This document shows positions 43,293 to 52,884 of a DNA stretch of 64,000 nucleotides, piece after piece; the stretch's first letter is position 1, and each line of letters opens with the position of its first letter. The stretch spans positions 779,441 to 843,440 of the forward strand of contig NZ_JBAWKA010000002.1 in assembly GCF_043876815.1 (NCBI RefSeq), read 5' to 3'. The notes under the pieces were generated by a model, which saw only the letters and a program-made list of their open reading frames with translations, was not told where the DNA came from and ran no database searches. Source of the stretch: Gaetbulibacter_A sp043876815. Its GTDB lineage: Bacteria; Bacteroidota; Bacteroidia; Flavobacteriales; Flavobacteriaceae. The translations under genes and the position numbers were made by a program.

Positions 43293-43943
43293 ATGGGTAA
43301 TTTAAGTACCATCACTATAATTATTATTGCAGCCAATATCTTGGTATCCTTTAAAGGCTTTAACGATTTTGGTTTTTTTGAAAAATATAAGTTTCAGGTA
43401 GGTCCCATTCGACAGGGGGAGCAAATCCGGATTTTCAGTTCAGGATTTTTGCATGCCGATATGCAGCATTTGCTGTTCAATATGATTACGCTCTATTTCT
43501 TTGCAGACATTGTTATTCAGCTACTGGATCCTTTTCATTTCATATTAGTATATGTGGGAAGTCTGGTTTTAGGAAGCTTATTGTCTCTTTACTTTCACAA
43601 AGATGAATATTATTACAGTGCTGTGGGTGCCAGTGGGGCGGTAACCGGGATACTTTATTCGGCCATACTATTGCAACCTGGCATGAGTCTGTATCTCTTT
43701 TTTATTCCCATTCCAATACCGGCCTATATTTTTGGTATCGCTTATTTACTGTATTCCATTTATGGAATGAAAAACCGCGTGGGTAATATTGGCCACGACG
43801 CTCATTTTGGTGGTGCTATAGGTGGTTTTGTTATTACCTTGATTGCCCAACCTAGTTTATTTGAAACCGACCTCTTAATGATCGGCTTACTGTCTATCCC
43901 GATTATTTTACTTTTTATTTTGAAAAAAACCGGTCAGCTGTAA
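43293..43943 (+). CDS. Rhomboid-family intramembrane serine protease
   Basis: A 216-residue protein with six hydrophobic segments. The catalytic Ser114 is in GASGAVTG (112-119) and His171 in AHFGG, the usual dyad; the second-helix HADMQHLLFNM (54-64) with its oxyanion Asn63 is present. The size is that of a basic six-helix rhomboid without extra domains. It cleaves membrane proteins within the bilayer. Substrates are unknown. A -7 element precedes it. Confidence 0.92.
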   Translation: MGNLSTITIIIIAANILVSFKGFNDFGFFEKYKFQVGPIRQGEQIRIFSSGFLHADMQHLLFNMITLYFFADIVIQLLDPFHFILVYVGSLVLGSLLSLYFHKDEYYYSAVGASGAVTGILYSAILLQPGMSLYLFFIPIPIPAYIFGIAYLLYSIYGMKNRVGNIGHDAHFGGAIGGFVITLIAQPSLFETDLLMIGLLSIPIILLFILKKTGQL

Positions 43944-44113
43944 GAGGTGAAGTTTTGATGTGGTGACTGTGGCATAGGAATTGACCTAATAAGGTGAAGA
44001 AAGACACTTATTTGAATACAATAGCCTGTTTTTCAAATATTTAAATTAATTTTAGTAATCTCAAAATTTAATAGTTCAGTTTGTTTTAATGACAGATTGG
44101 CTTAAATATATAT

Positions 44114-46564
44114 ATGAAGAAATCTAATTTCATAACATTTGACAGTTTGTCATTAGAGGAATTTGACGAAAATTCCGAATTAATTCCATTGATGACACCT
44201 GAGGATGAAGAAGCCATTAATAATGAAGAACTGCCTGAAACGCTCCCAATTTTATCGTTGCGTAATACGGTATTGTTTCCAGGTGTCGTTATTCCTATAA
44301 CCGCAGGACGAGACAAGTCGATAAAATTGATCAATGACGCCAATAATGGCAGTAAGGTCATTGGTGTTGTTGCACAAAAGGATGAGACCGTTGAAAATCC
44401 ATCGGCCAATGAAATGTATAATATTGGTACAGTAGCACGAATCCTTCGCGTGCTTAAAATGCCTGACGGGAATGTTACCGTAATTATTCAGGGGAAAAAA
44501 CGTTTTAAGGTTGAAGAGGTAATCACTGAAACTCCTTATATATCGGCCACTATTCAGGATCTGCCTGAGGCTCGTCCGACTCTAAAGAACAAGGAATTTA
44601 CGGCCATTATTGATTCGATCAAGGATCTGGCATTGCAGATCATAAAAGAAAGCCCAAATATTCCAACGGAGGCATCCTTCGCCATTAAAAATATTGAGAG
44701 CAACTCATTTTTGGTCAATTTTGTGTCTTCAAATATGAACCTGTCGGTTTCTGAAAAGCAATCGCTTTTAGAAATGAACGATCTTAAGAAACGGGCACTG
44801 GCGACTTTGAAGTATATGAATGTGGAGTTTCAAAAGCTTGAACTGAAGAATGATATTCAGTCCAAAGTTCAAAACGACATGAGTCAGCAGCAGCGGGAAT
44901 ATTTTCTACATCAACAAATGAAAACCATCCAGGAAGAATTGGGGGGTGTAAGTCATGATGCAGAAATAGATGAGATGCGGAAACAGGCAAAATCTAAAAA
45001 ATGGGATGAAAAGGTCGGTAAACATTTCGATAAGGAATTAGCGAAAATGCAACGTATGAATCCGCAGGTGTCTGAATACTCCATACAGCGTAATTATTTG
45101 GAGTTATTTTTAGAACTTCCTTGGAATGAATTCAGCAAGGATAAATTCGATCTAAAACGGGCCAGAAAGATTTTGGATCGTGATCATTTTGGATTGGATG
45201 ATGTGAAACGCCGTATTATAGAATATCTAGCCGTTTTGAAGTTGCGAAACGATATGAAGTCTCCCATTCTGTGTTTGCATGGCCCTCCGGGTGTTGGTAA
45301 AACCTCTTTAGGTAAATCGATAGCCGAAGCTCTTGGTCGTGAGTATGTTCGTATGTCCTTAGGAGGATTGCGGGATGAAGCTGAAATTCGTGGTCACCGA
45401 AAAACCTATATTGGCGCGATGCCAGGACGTATTATAAAAAGTCTCAAAAAAGCAGGAACCTCAAATCCGGTTTTTGTTCTTGATGAGATCGATAAGTTGT
45501 CTAATTCGCATCAGGGTGATCCTTCTTCTGCCATGTTAGAAGTGCTGGATCCTGAGCAGAATAGTGAATTCTATGACAATTTCCTGGAAATGGGCTATGA
45601 TCTGTCGAAGGTTATGTTTATTGCCACTTGTAATAGTTTATCAACTATTCAACCAGCTTTATTGGACCGTATGGAGATCATCAATGTGTCAGGTTATACC
45701 ATAGAGGAAAAAGTTGAGATTGCTAAACGTCATTTATTACCAAAACAATTAAAAGAGCACGGCTTGGATGAGAGTCACCTTAAAATTGGAAAACCACAAT
45801 TAGAAAAAATTGTAGAAGGTTATACGAGGGAGTCAGGAGTGCGTGCCTTGGAAAAACAAATCGCAAAAATGGTACGATATGCTGCTAAGAACATCGCGAT
45901 GGAAGAGGAATACAACGTGAAAGTTGCCACCGCGGATATTCTAGAAGTTTTAGGCGGACCAAAAATGGAGCGCAATAAATACGAAAATAATAGTGTTGCA
46001 GGTGTGGTAACAGGTTTAGCCTGGACGCGTGTAGGTGGTGATATTTTATTTATTGAATCAACGTTATCTAAAGGAAAAGGTAATTTAACTATCACAGGTA
46101 ATTTAGGTACCGTAATGAAGGAATCGGCTACCATAGCCATGGAATACATAAAATCATATGCTGATGATTTTGGCATCGATCCTTCGGTATTCGAAAATTA
46201 CAATGTGCATATACACGTTCCGGAAGGTGCTACGCCCAAAGATGGTCCTAGTGCCGGGGTTACGATGTTAACCTCATTAGTTTCTTTATTTACGCAGCGA
46301 AAAGTAAAGAAAAATATAGCTATGACCGGTGAGATCACCTTAAGAGGAAAAGTATTGCCAGTTGGTGGTATCAAGGAAAAAATTCTGGCTGCCAAGCGCG
46401 CTCGAATTAAGGAAATTCTGTTATGTGAAGAAAACCGACGTGATATCGAAGAAATAAAACAAGATTATCTAAAAGGTTTGACCTTCCATTATGTTTCAGA
46501 TATGAGTGAAGTTATTAAATTTGCTCTTACCAATCAAAAGGTTAAAAACGCTAAAAAACTATAA
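44114..46564 (+). CDS. lon: ATP-dependent protease Lon
   Basis: An 816-residue Lon: N-terminal substrate-binding domain (about 44-255), helical linker, AAA+ module with Walker A GPPGVGKTS (390-398) and Walker B VFVLDEIDK, and a C-terminal serine protease domain with the catalytic dyad Ser713 (PKDGPSAG) and Lys756 (GGIKEKILAA). It degrades damaged and regulatory proteins in the cytoplasm. It is a separate transcription unit, closed by a strong hairpin terminator. The first about 40 residues are an acidic extension beyond the E. coli start. Confidence 0.97.
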   Translation: MKKSNFITFDSLSLEEFDENSELIPLMTPEDEEAINNEELPETLPILSLRNTVLFPGVVIPITAGRDKSIKLINDANNGSKVIGVVAQKDETVENPSANEMYNIGTVARILRVLKMPDGNVTVIIQGKKRFKVEEVITETPYISATIQDLPEARPTLKNKEFTAIIDSIKDLALQIIKESPNIPTEASFAIKNIESNSFLVNFVSSNMNLSVSEKQSLLEMNDLKKRALATLKYMNVEFQKLELKNDIQSKVQNDMSQQQREYFLHQQMKTIQEELGGVSHDAEIDEMRKQAKSKKWDEKVGKHFDKELAKMQRMNPQVSEYSIQRNYLELFLELPWNEFSKDKFDLKRARKILDRDHFGLDDVKRRIIEYLAVLKLRNDMKSPILCLHGPPGVGKTSLGKSIAEALGREYVRMSLGGLRDEAEIRGHRKTYIGAMPGRIIKSLKKAGTSNPVFVLDEIDKLSNSHQGDPSSAMLEVLDPEQNSEFYDNFLEMGYDLSKVMFIATCNSLSTIQPALLDRMEIINVSGYTIEEKVEIAKRHLLPKQLKEHGLDESHLKIGKPQLEKIVEGYTRESGVRALEKQIAKMVRYAAKNIAMEEEYNVKVATADILEVLGGPKMERNKYENNSVAGVVTGLAWTRVGGDILFIESTLSKGKGNLTITGNLGTVMKESATIAMEYIKSYADDFGIDPSVFENYNVHIHVPEGATPKDGPSAGVTMLTSLVSLFTQRKVKKNIAMTGEITLRGKVLPVGGIKEKILAAKRARIKEILLCEENRRDIEEIKQDYLKGLTFHYVSDMSEVIKFALTNQKVKNAKKL

Positions 46565-46580
46565 ACTTTAATCAAAGTGT

Positions 46581-46609
46581 AAAAACCCCGATATTTGCGG
46601 GGTTTTTTT
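46581..46609. terminator. Intrinsic terminator after lon
   Basis: AAAAACCCCG and CGGGGTTTTTTT flank a 7-base loop, a strong hairpin with a T-run. It starts 17 bp after the lon stop, and the A-run makes it usable from either side. Confidence 0.9.
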
Positions 46610-46670
46610 ATGCTTTAAAATAAAAGGTAGGACGCTTCGTTTTAAGATAGATTTACTTTCTTTGTAGCTT

Positions 46671-47690
46671 ATGCTTGGAAAAATTACCACATGGCTTTGT
46701 CTTCTTTTGAGTACGCTAGCTCTGGCGCAGGTTGGGGGTGAAGCTACGTATCAATTTCTTAATCTTGTGGCTTCGCCTCGGCAGGCTGCTTTGGGTGGTA
46801 AAGTTTTAACAAACGTTGATTACGACGTTACACAAGGGCTTTTTAACCCTGCAACCATTAATGTGGACATGGACAATCAATTGGCGCTTAACTATTCCAG
46901 TTATTTAGGTGGTATTAGCTACGGTAATGCAGCTTATGCTTACACCGTAGACCGACGCACACAAACGTTTCACGCCGGAATAAGCTATGTGAATTATGGG
47001 AGTTTTGATGGTTATGATGAACAAGGAAATCCTACAGGAACCTTTTCGGGTAGTGAAACGGCTTTATCCTTTGGTTATGCTTTACAACTTGGTTATTCAG
47101 ATTTTTATGCAGGGGCCAATGTAAAGCTAATTACTTCCAAGTTAGAACAATACAGTTCCTTCGGTATGGCTACTGATCTCGGGTTATTATACATTAATGA
47201 AGATATTGATTTCAATGCCGCTTTAGTAGTGCGGAATTTCGGAACGCAAATAACAACCTATGCCGGCCAGAGGGAACCTTTGCCTTTTGAGATCGCTTTT
47301 GGAATGTCACAACGATTAGAACACGTGCCAATACGCTGGCATGTCACCTTTGAAAATTTACAAGACTGGCCAATCGCGAATCCAAATCCGGCTCGTGTGA
47401 GCAGTGATTTGGGAGGCAACCAAAGTCAGGAGAAAGTTGGGTTTTTGGGTCAGGTTATTAGGCACACCATAGTAGGAGCGGAGCTCTTTCCTGAAGGAGC
47501 ATTCAACATACGATTAGGGTATAATTTCAGAAGAGGTGAAGAATTAAAGATTATCGATCAGCGGAATTTTTCGGGACTATCAGCCGGGTTTTCCATTAAA
47601 ATGAATACCCTGCGCTTCAGCTACACCCATGCAAAATACACCAGCGCTGCGAATGCAAACTTCTTCGGATTGCAGTTGAATTTACAATAG
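46671..47690 (+). CDS. porQ: Type IX secretion system protein PorQ
   Basis: A 339-residue outer-membrane barrel of the PorQ family: signal peptide to about residue 19 (LALAQ), then GGEATYQFLNLVASPRQAALGG, LFNPATINVDMDNQLALNYS, INEDIDFNAALVVRNFGTQIT, PIRWHVTFENLQDWPI and RLGYNFRRGEELKI. PorQ works with PorU, PorZ and PorV in the attachment complex that removes and replaces the C-terminal signal of T9SS cargo. Its position before cmk is usual for Bacteroidota. This is a hallmark of a functional type IX system. Confidence 0.92.
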   Translation: MLGKITTWLCLLLSTLALAQVGGEATYQFLNLVASPRQAALGGKVLTNVDYDVTQGLFNPATINVDMDNQLALNYSSYLGGISYGNAAYAYTVDRRTQTFHAGISYVNYGSFDGYDEQGNPTGTFSGSETALSFGYALQLGYSDFYAGANVKLITSKLEQYSSFGMATDLGLLYINEDIDFNAALVVRNFGTQITTYAGQREPLPFEIAFGMSQRLEHVPIRWHVTFENLQDWPIANPNPARVSSDLGGNQSQEKVGFLGQVIRHTIVGAELFPEGAFNIRLGYNFRRGEELKIIDQRNFSGLSAGFSIKMNTLRFSYTHAKYTSAANANFFGLQLNLQ

Positions 47691-47720
47691 AATACCTATT
47701 TTTGCATCAGCAGAATCATT

Positions 47721-48413
47721 ATGACAAAAATAACTGTAGCCATTGATGGCTTTTCTTCTACCGGAAAAAGTACTGTAGCCAAGCAAATTGCCAATTATTT
47801 GGGGTATGTGTATGTTGATTCTGGAGCTATGTATCGGGCCGTTACGCTATACGCTATTCAAAACCAATTGATTTCATCAGACCATTTTGATAAAAAAGGA
47901 CTTATCAGCGCCTTAAACGAAATTGATCTGCTTTTTAAGTTCAATCCCAAAAAAGGCTTTGCCGAAATGTATCTGAATGGAAAAAACGTAGAAAAGGCCA
48001 TCCGTACTATGGCGGTTTCAAATTTGGTAAGTAAGGTGGCAGCAACGCCTGAAGTGCGCAAAAAACTGGTGCAATATCAACGTCACATGGGAGAGCATGC
48101 TGGTGTGGTGATGGATGGCAGAGATATAGGAACAGTAGTTTTTCCAAATGCTGATCTCAAAATATTTATGACTGCCTCAGCCGAAACTAGGGCGATGCGT
48201 CGTTATAATGAATTAAAAGAACGCGGTGATGATGTAAGCTATGAGGAAGTCTTAAAGAACGTACAGGAGCGTGATCATATCGACACAACGCGTAAAGATT
48301 CACCTCTTATCAAAGCTGAAGATGCTATTGAAATTGATAATTCAGACCTCAGTTTGGAAGAACAATTCGATACCATTTTAAACCTCGTAAAAAAGGCCAT
48401 GGAGTCTAAATAA
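47721..48413 (+). CDS. cmk: Cytidylate kinase
   Basis: A 230-residue (d)CMP kinase: P-loop GFSSTGKST (10-18), VDSGAMYRAVTLYA, the catalytic GRDIGTVVFPNADLK, and the LID region RRYNELKERGDDVSYEEV. It makes CDP and dCDP for nucleic-acid synthesis. It begins 30 bp after porQ and may be co-transcribed. rpsA follows after 237 bp, an arrangement common in many bacteria. Confidence 0.95.
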   Translation: MTKITVAIDGFSSTGKSTVAKQIANYLGYVYVDSGAMYRAVTLYAIQNQLISSDHFDKKGLISALNEIDLLFKFNPKKGFAEMYLNGKNVEKAIRTMAVSNLVSKVAATPEVRKKLVQYQRHMGEHAGVVMDGRDIGTVVFPNADLKIFMTASAETRAMRRYNELKERGDDVSYEEVLKNVQERDHIDTTRKDSPLIKAEDAIEIDNSDLSLEEQFDTILNLVKKAMESK

Positions 48414-48524
48414 TTCGGAATTTGTTTTAGTATAGATTCAGTCACAAAATTCACGCAATTTATTCACTTAAAAATCAATTGTTTAAAATTCACTTTCATA
48501 TTAGGTTTATTGGTTTAAAATATT

Positions 48525-48532
48525 TAATTTTG
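48525..48532 (+). promoter_or_regulatory. Candidate -7 element for rpsA
   Basis: TAATTTTG fits TAnnTTTG. It would give a leader of over 100 nt, which is common for ribosomal protein S1 because of its own feedback control. No perfect -33 TTG was found. Confidence 0.45.
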
Positions 48533-48650
48533 CACTCCTTTTAGCGAATAGTCAAGAATAAAAAGGAACGAGATAAAATTTAATTTAACCCTTCTGTGTG
48601 TTAATCGCGAAAATTCTTGAACTGCACAGAATACAAATCTTAATCAGCAC

Positions 48651-50528
48651 ATGGCTGAAAACCAAGAAAAGCAAGCTGAAGATCAAGTAACGATCGAAGC
48701 TACAACTGTTGAAGCTCCACAACCGTCGGAAGCTCAAAAAAACCCCGAAAAATTCTTAAAAGAATTCAACTGGCACAATTACCAAGAAGGTATTGATGAA
48801 GTTGACGACAAGCAATTAAAAGAATTTGAAAAATTAGTAGAAGAAAATTTTGTAGACACACTTGATGATGAGGTTGTTGAAGGAACGGTAATACACATCA
48901 CTGATCGTGATGCTATTATCGACATCAATGCGAAATCAGAAGGGGTAATCTCCTTAAATGAATTCCGCTACAACCCAGATTTAAAAGTTGGTGATAAAGT
49001 AGAGGTATTAATTGACGTGCGTGAAGATGCGACTGGACAATTAGTGCTTTCTCATAGAAAAGCCAGAGTAATCCAAGCTTGGGATCGTGTTAATAAAGCA
49101 CACGAAACCGGTGAAATCGTGAATGGTTTTGTAAAATGCAGAACTAAAGGAGGTATGATCGTCGATGTATTCGGTATCGAAGCCTTCTTACCAGGTTCTC
49201 AAATTGATGTGAAACCAATCCGTGATTACGATCAGTATGTAAATAAAACTATGGAATTCAAGGTGGTAAAAATCAACCATGAATTCAAAAACGTAGTTGT
49301 TTCTCATAAAGCGCTTATTGAAGCCGATATTGAAGAACAGAAAAAAGAGATCATTGGCCAGTTAGAAAAAGGTCAGGTATTGGAAGGTGTTGTAAAAAAC
49401 ATCACCTCTTACGGTGTATTTATTGACCTTGGTGGTGTAGATGGACTAGTCCATATCACTGATTTATCATGGTCTAGAATCAATCATCCGAATGAGATCG
49501 TTGATTTAGATCAAAAACTTAACGTGGTGATTTTAGATTTTGATGAAGATAAATCAAGAATCCAATTAGGTTTAAAACAATTAACAAAACATCCTTGGGA
49601 AGCTTTAGCCGACAGCGTAAAAGTTGGAGACAAAGTAAAAGGAAAAGTAGTTGTTATTGCTGATTACGGTGCATTTATTGAAGTGGCTGATGGTGTTGAA
49701 GGATTAATTCACGTATCTGAAATGTCATGGTCTACGCATTTACGATCTGCACAAGATTTCGTTTCTGTAGGAGATGAGGTTGAAGCGGTTATCTTAACTT
49801 TAGATAGAGAAGATCGTAAAATGTCTCTAGGTATCAAGCAATTAACACCAGACCCATGGACCGATATCACATCGAAATATCCATTAGGATCGAAGCATAC
49901 AGGAATTGTTAGAAACTTTACAAACTTTGGAGTTTTTGTTGAATTAGAAGAAGGTATCGACGGATTGATCTATATCTCTGATTTATCATGGACTAAGAAG
50001 ATTAAGCACCCATCAGAATTCTGTGCAGTAGGTGATAAGTTAGATGTTATCGTATTAGAATTGGATGTTGAAGGACGTAAATTAAGTTTAGGTCACAAAC
50101 AAACCACAGATAACCCTTGGGATAAATACGAAAAAGAATTCGCTTTAAATACAACACATAAAGCGGCTATTTCTGAAATCGTAGACAAAGGTGCAACTGT
50201 TCAATTCAATGATGATATCACGGCATTTGTGCCAACGCGTCACTTAGAGAAAGAAGACGGTTCTAAACTTAAAAAAGGTGAAGAAGCCGAATTCAAGATC
50301 ATCGAGTTCAGTAAAGAATTTAAGCGTGTCGTAGCGTCTCATACTGCTGTTTTCAGAGCAGAAGAAGCTAAGATCGTTAAGCAAGCAGTTAAGAAAGCTG
50401 AAGCTGCAGCAGCAGAAGCAAAACCAACTTTAGGTGATGCTAATGATGCTTTACAAGCGCTTAAAGACAAAATGGATGGTAAAGCGGCGAAACCGAAAAA
50501 AACGACAAAAGCTAAGAAAAGCGAGTAG
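48651..50528 (+). CDS. rpsA: 30S ribosomal protein S1
   Basis: A 625-residue S1 with an acidic N-terminal extension and six S1 (OB-fold) domains from about residue 70 to 570, seen from repeats such as GVVKNITSYGVFIDLGGVDGLVH, KVKGKVVVIADYGAFIEV and HTGIVRNFTNFGVFVEL. The C-terminus is a lysine/alanine-rich tail. S1 helps mRNA binding, with special weight in Bacteroidota where Shine-Dalgarno sequences are rare. The gene has its own leader and a GNRA-loop terminator. Confidence 0.96.
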   Translation: MAENQEKQAEDQVTIEATTVEAPQPSEAQKNPEKFLKEFNWHNYQEGIDEVDDKQLKEFEKLVEENFVDTLDDEVVEGTVIHITDRDAIIDINAKSEGVISLNEFRYNPDLKVGDKVEVLIDVREDATGQLVLSHRKARVIQAWDRVNKAHETGEIVNGFVKCRTKGGMIVDVFGIEAFLPGSQIDVKPIRDYDQYVNKTMEFKVVKINHEFKNVVVSHKALIEADIEEQKKEIIGQLEKGQVLEGVVKNITSYGVFIDLGGVDGLVHITDLSWSRINHPNEIVDLDQKLNVVILDFDEDKSRIQLGLKQLTKHPWEALADSVKVGDKVKGKVVVIADYGAFIEVADGVEGLIHVSEMSWSTHLRSAQDFVSVGDEVEAVILTLDREDRKMSLGIKQLTPDPWTDITSKYPLGSKHTGIVRNFTNFGVFVELEEGIDGLIYISDLSWTKKIKHPSEFCAVGDKLDVIVLELDVEGRKLSLGHKQTTDNPWDKYEKEFALNTTHKAAISEIVDKGATVQFNDDITAFVPTRHLEKEDGSKLKKGEEAEFKIIEFSKEFKRVVASHTAVFRAEEAKIVKQAVKKAEAAAAEAKPTLGDANDALQALKDKMDGKAAKPKKTTKAKKSE

Positions 50529-50555
50529 TAACGTTTTAAAGTTATAAGCAAAAAA

Positions 50556-50582
50556 GCCTTCAGGAAACTGAGGGCTTTTTTT
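50556..50582 (+). terminator. Intrinsic terminator after rpsA
   Basis: GCCTTCAG, GAAA loop, CTGAGGGC, T-run. The stem has one wobble pair. It is 27 bp after the rpsA stop. Confidence 0.88.
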
Positions 50583-50588
50583 ATTTAA

Positions 50589-50895
50589 GTCATTGCGAGC
50601 GAAGGCTGGAATCTTTATTTGGGCGTTCCCCTGAGGGTCGGGCTTTCGGCAGTCGCGCTTTTCAAGGCGCTCCAACAAAGCCTCAATCCCTAACGCGGCT
50701 ACCGTAATGACTGAAGAGTTATGTCATTCAGAGCAAAGCGTTTTGTCATTCAGAGCGAATGCGAAGAATCTCAACCATTATTGCGAGCAAAGCGAAGAAT
50801 CTATATTATAAAGCCGAGATTCTTCAGTCACTGCGTTCCCTCTGAATGACAAATAGGAAGCGTCATTGCGAGTGCATCGAAGCAATCTTTTAAAC
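50589..50895. repeat. Intergenic repeat cluster between rpsA and pyrR
   Basis: About 300 bp without a gene, made of TCATTGCGAGC and TCATTCAGAGC hairpin repeats. It also holds copy 2 of the 85-90-bp element (50621-50705, GGGCGTT to CTACCG), and a 36-base segment (50816-50851) that is the inverse of 41969-42004. Several AAGAATCT and AGATTCTT arms allow alternative foldings. Confidence 0.85.
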
Positions 50896-50996
50896 TAATT
50901 ACGTTATTTCATAAAATTACAACGTCTTACTTCTTCGTATAATAACAAAACTAACCTTTCACAAACAAAGATGTATAAACTTCTAAATTTTTACAT

Positions 50997-51004
50997 TACC
51001 TTTG
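50997..51004 (+). promoter_or_regulatory. Candidate -7 element of the pyrR-pyrB operon
   Basis: TACCTTTG, an exact TAnnTTTG match, 25 bp before the pyrR start codon. No perfect -33 TTG was found. Confidence 0.55.
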
Positions 51005-51029
51005 TAAGCCGAATACGTTTGGGAAGTCT

Positions 51030-51569
51030 ATGAGTCAAAAAGTTTTACTTAACGCAAAAGAGGTAAACATCATTCTACATCGATTGGCTTGTCAACTTAT
51101 CGAGCGGCATCACGATTTTTCAAATACGGTTCTTATTGGCCTACAACCAAGAGGTATTTATCTGGCCAACCGTTTAGCTAAAATTTTAAAAGAAGATTAT
51201 AAAGTATCCAAAATTCATTTAGGTCAGCTTGATATTACCTTTTACCGAGACGATTTTCGTCGTGGTGATAAAACTCTGGAAGCAAATAAAACCAATATAA
51301 ACTTCCTGGTTGAAGATAAAAAAGTAGTCTTTATTGACGATGTATTATATACCGGGCGAAGTATTCGCGCGGCTTTAACAGCCATCCAATCATTCGGACG
51401 GCCTAAAGAAATAGAACTTTTAACCTTAATAGATAGGCGATTTAGCAGGCATTTACCGATTCAGCCCGATTATAAAGGACGTCAGGTAGATGTTATAAAT
51501 GATGAAAAAGTAAAGGTAAACTGGATGGAGAACGATCAGGAAGACACGGTTTATCTAATAGAAAAATAA
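51030..51569 (+). CDS. pyrR: Pyrimidine regulatory protein PyrR/uracil phosphoribosyltransferase
   Basis: A 179-residue phosphoribosyltransferase with the PRPP-binding loop VVFIDDVLYTGRSIRAAL at about 99-116, and LIGLQPRGIYLANRLA near 37-52. In Firmicutes PyrR binds pyr mRNA leaders; many proteins of this group also have UPRTase activity. In this operon it is the first gene, with pyrB 10 bp downstream. No obvious PyrR-type attenuator was seen in the leader. Confidence 0.93.
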   Translation: MSQKVLLNAKEVNIILHRLACQLIERHHDFSNTVLIGLQPRGIYLANRLAKILKEDYKVSKIHLGQLDITFYRDDFRRGDKTLEANKTNINFLVEDKKVVFIDDVLYTGRSIRAALTAIQSFGRPKEIELLTLIDRRFSRHLPIQPDYKGRQVDVINDEKVKVNWMENDQEDTVYLIEK

Positions 51570-51579
51570 AAATAAAAGC

Positions 51580-52506
51580 ATGAGTGAATTAAGTGTAAAT
51601 CACTTACTTGGGATTAAATATCTAACTAAAAAAGATATCGATCTGATCTTTGAAACTGCCGATCATTTTAAAGAAGTTATTAACCGTCCCATCAAAAAAG
51701 TGCCTTCTTTACGCGATATTACCATAGCTAATTTATTTTTTGAAAATTCTACCCGAACCAAACTATCCTTCGAACTTGCTGAAAAACGTTTATCAGCTGA
51801 TGTTATTAATTTTTCGTCGGCTCAATCCTCAGTAAAAAAAGGCGAAACCCTTATTGATACCGTAAATAATATTCTATCCATGAAGGTGGATATGATCGTC
51901 ATGCGACATCCCAATCCCGGAGCAGGTGTGTTTTTATCTAATCACGTGAAAGCCAGTATTATTAATGCAGGAGATGGAGCACATGAACACCCTACACAAG
52001 CCTTATTAGATTCGTATTCTATCAGGGAACGTTTGGGTGGCGTCGCTGGAAAAAAAGTGGTTATCGTTGGCGACATCTTGCATAGCCGAGTAGCGCTGTC
52101 CAATATTTTTGCATTACAATTACAAGGGGCCGAGGTTATGGTCTGTGGTCCGAAAACTTTATTACCAAAATACATCGATACACTAGGAGTAAAGGTCGAG
52201 ACCAATTTAAGAAAAGCTTTGAATTGGTGTGATGTAGCTAATATGCTTCGCGTTCAAAACGAGCGTATGGCTATCAGTTATTTTCCCACAACCCGGGAAT
52301 ACACCCAACAATTTGGAGTGACTAAGGAAATTTTAGAATCCTTAGATAAGGAAATTACAATTATGCACCCCGGTCCCATAAACCGTGGTGTAGAAATAAC
52401 CAGTGATGTCGCAGATTCCAAACAGGCTATCATACTCGATCAGGTTCAGAACGGTGTTGCAGTGCGGATGGCTGTAATTTATTTGCTAGCATCAAAAATT
52501 AAATAG
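51580..52506 (+). CDS. pyrB: Aspartate carbamoyltransferase catalytic subunit
   Basis: A 308-residue transcarbamoylase: carbamoyl-phosphate site STRT at 57-60, HPTQALLD near 144, and the aspartate-side HPGPINRGVE near the C-terminus. The residues are typical for ATCase, not ornithine transcarbamoylase. It makes carbamoyl-aspartate in UMP synthesis. It lies 10 bp after pyrR and 6 bp before a small gene. No regulatory subunit PyrI gene follows. Confidence 0.95.
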   Translation: MSELSVNHLLGIKYLTKKDIDLIFETADHFKEVINRPIKKVPSLRDITIANLFFENSTRTKLSFELAEKRLSADVINFSSAQSSVKKGETLIDTVNNILSMKVDMIVMRHPNPGAGVFLSNHVKASIINAGDGAHEHPTQALLDSYSIRERLGGVAGKKVVIVGDILHSRVALSNIFALQLQGAEVMVCGPKTLLPKYIDTLGVKVETNLRKALNWCDVANMLRVQNERMAISYFPTTREYTQQFGVTKEILESLDKEITIMHPGPINRGVEITSDVADSKQAIILDQVQNGVAVRMAVIYLLASKIK

Positions 52507-52512
52507 TTCATT

Positions 52513-52845
52513 ATGATTATTGATCAAAAGGATAATATCTCCATTATCACTCAGGAAAAAGCCACGATTATTGAATTGGTTAAAAAAATTGAAACCCTTT
52601 ATCCGAAATTTAAAGGTAATAACATCATTATTTCATTAACCTCTTTACGACCTATAGTATTAGAAGATATTTTGGAGTTTTTGCAGTTGTCGAATTTGCA
52701 TAGAAAGGCTAAAAATTCTTTTGTTATCGTCTCTGATAAAATGGATTTGAATATGGTCCCCGATGAAATTATTGTGGTTCCAACGCTTCAGGAGGCTTTT
52801 GATGTTATAGAAATGGAGGAAATGGAACGCGATTTAGGATTCTAA
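52513..52845 (+). CDS. Small protein, STAS-like, in the pyrB-rnz operon
   Basis: A 110-residue soluble protein: MIIDQKDNISIITQEKATIIE, NNIIISLTSLRP, FVIVSDKMDLNMVPDEIIVVPTLQEAFDVIE. The alternation of short strands and helices resembles a STAS/anti-sigma-antagonist fold, with no clear phospho-Ser site. Its place between pyrB and rnz is probably conserved in related flavobacteria, though I cannot check this. The function is unknown. Confidence 0.75.
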   Translation: MIIDQKDNISIITQEKATIIELVKKIETLYPKFKGNNIIISLTSLRPIVLEDILEFLQLSNLHRKAKNSFVIVSDKMDLNMVPDEIIVVPTLQEAFDVIEMEEMERDLGF

Positions 52846-52884
52846 AATAAGTTTACAGAATCTAAAAAAAACCATATTGCATAT

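Noticed and set aside
45820..46176. 118-residue minus-strand frame inside lon
   Set aside because: Antisense to the conserved Lon protease domain.
50451..50678. Minus-strand frame over the rpsA end and repeats
   Set aside because: Antisense to rpsA and reading into a terminator and repeat cluster.
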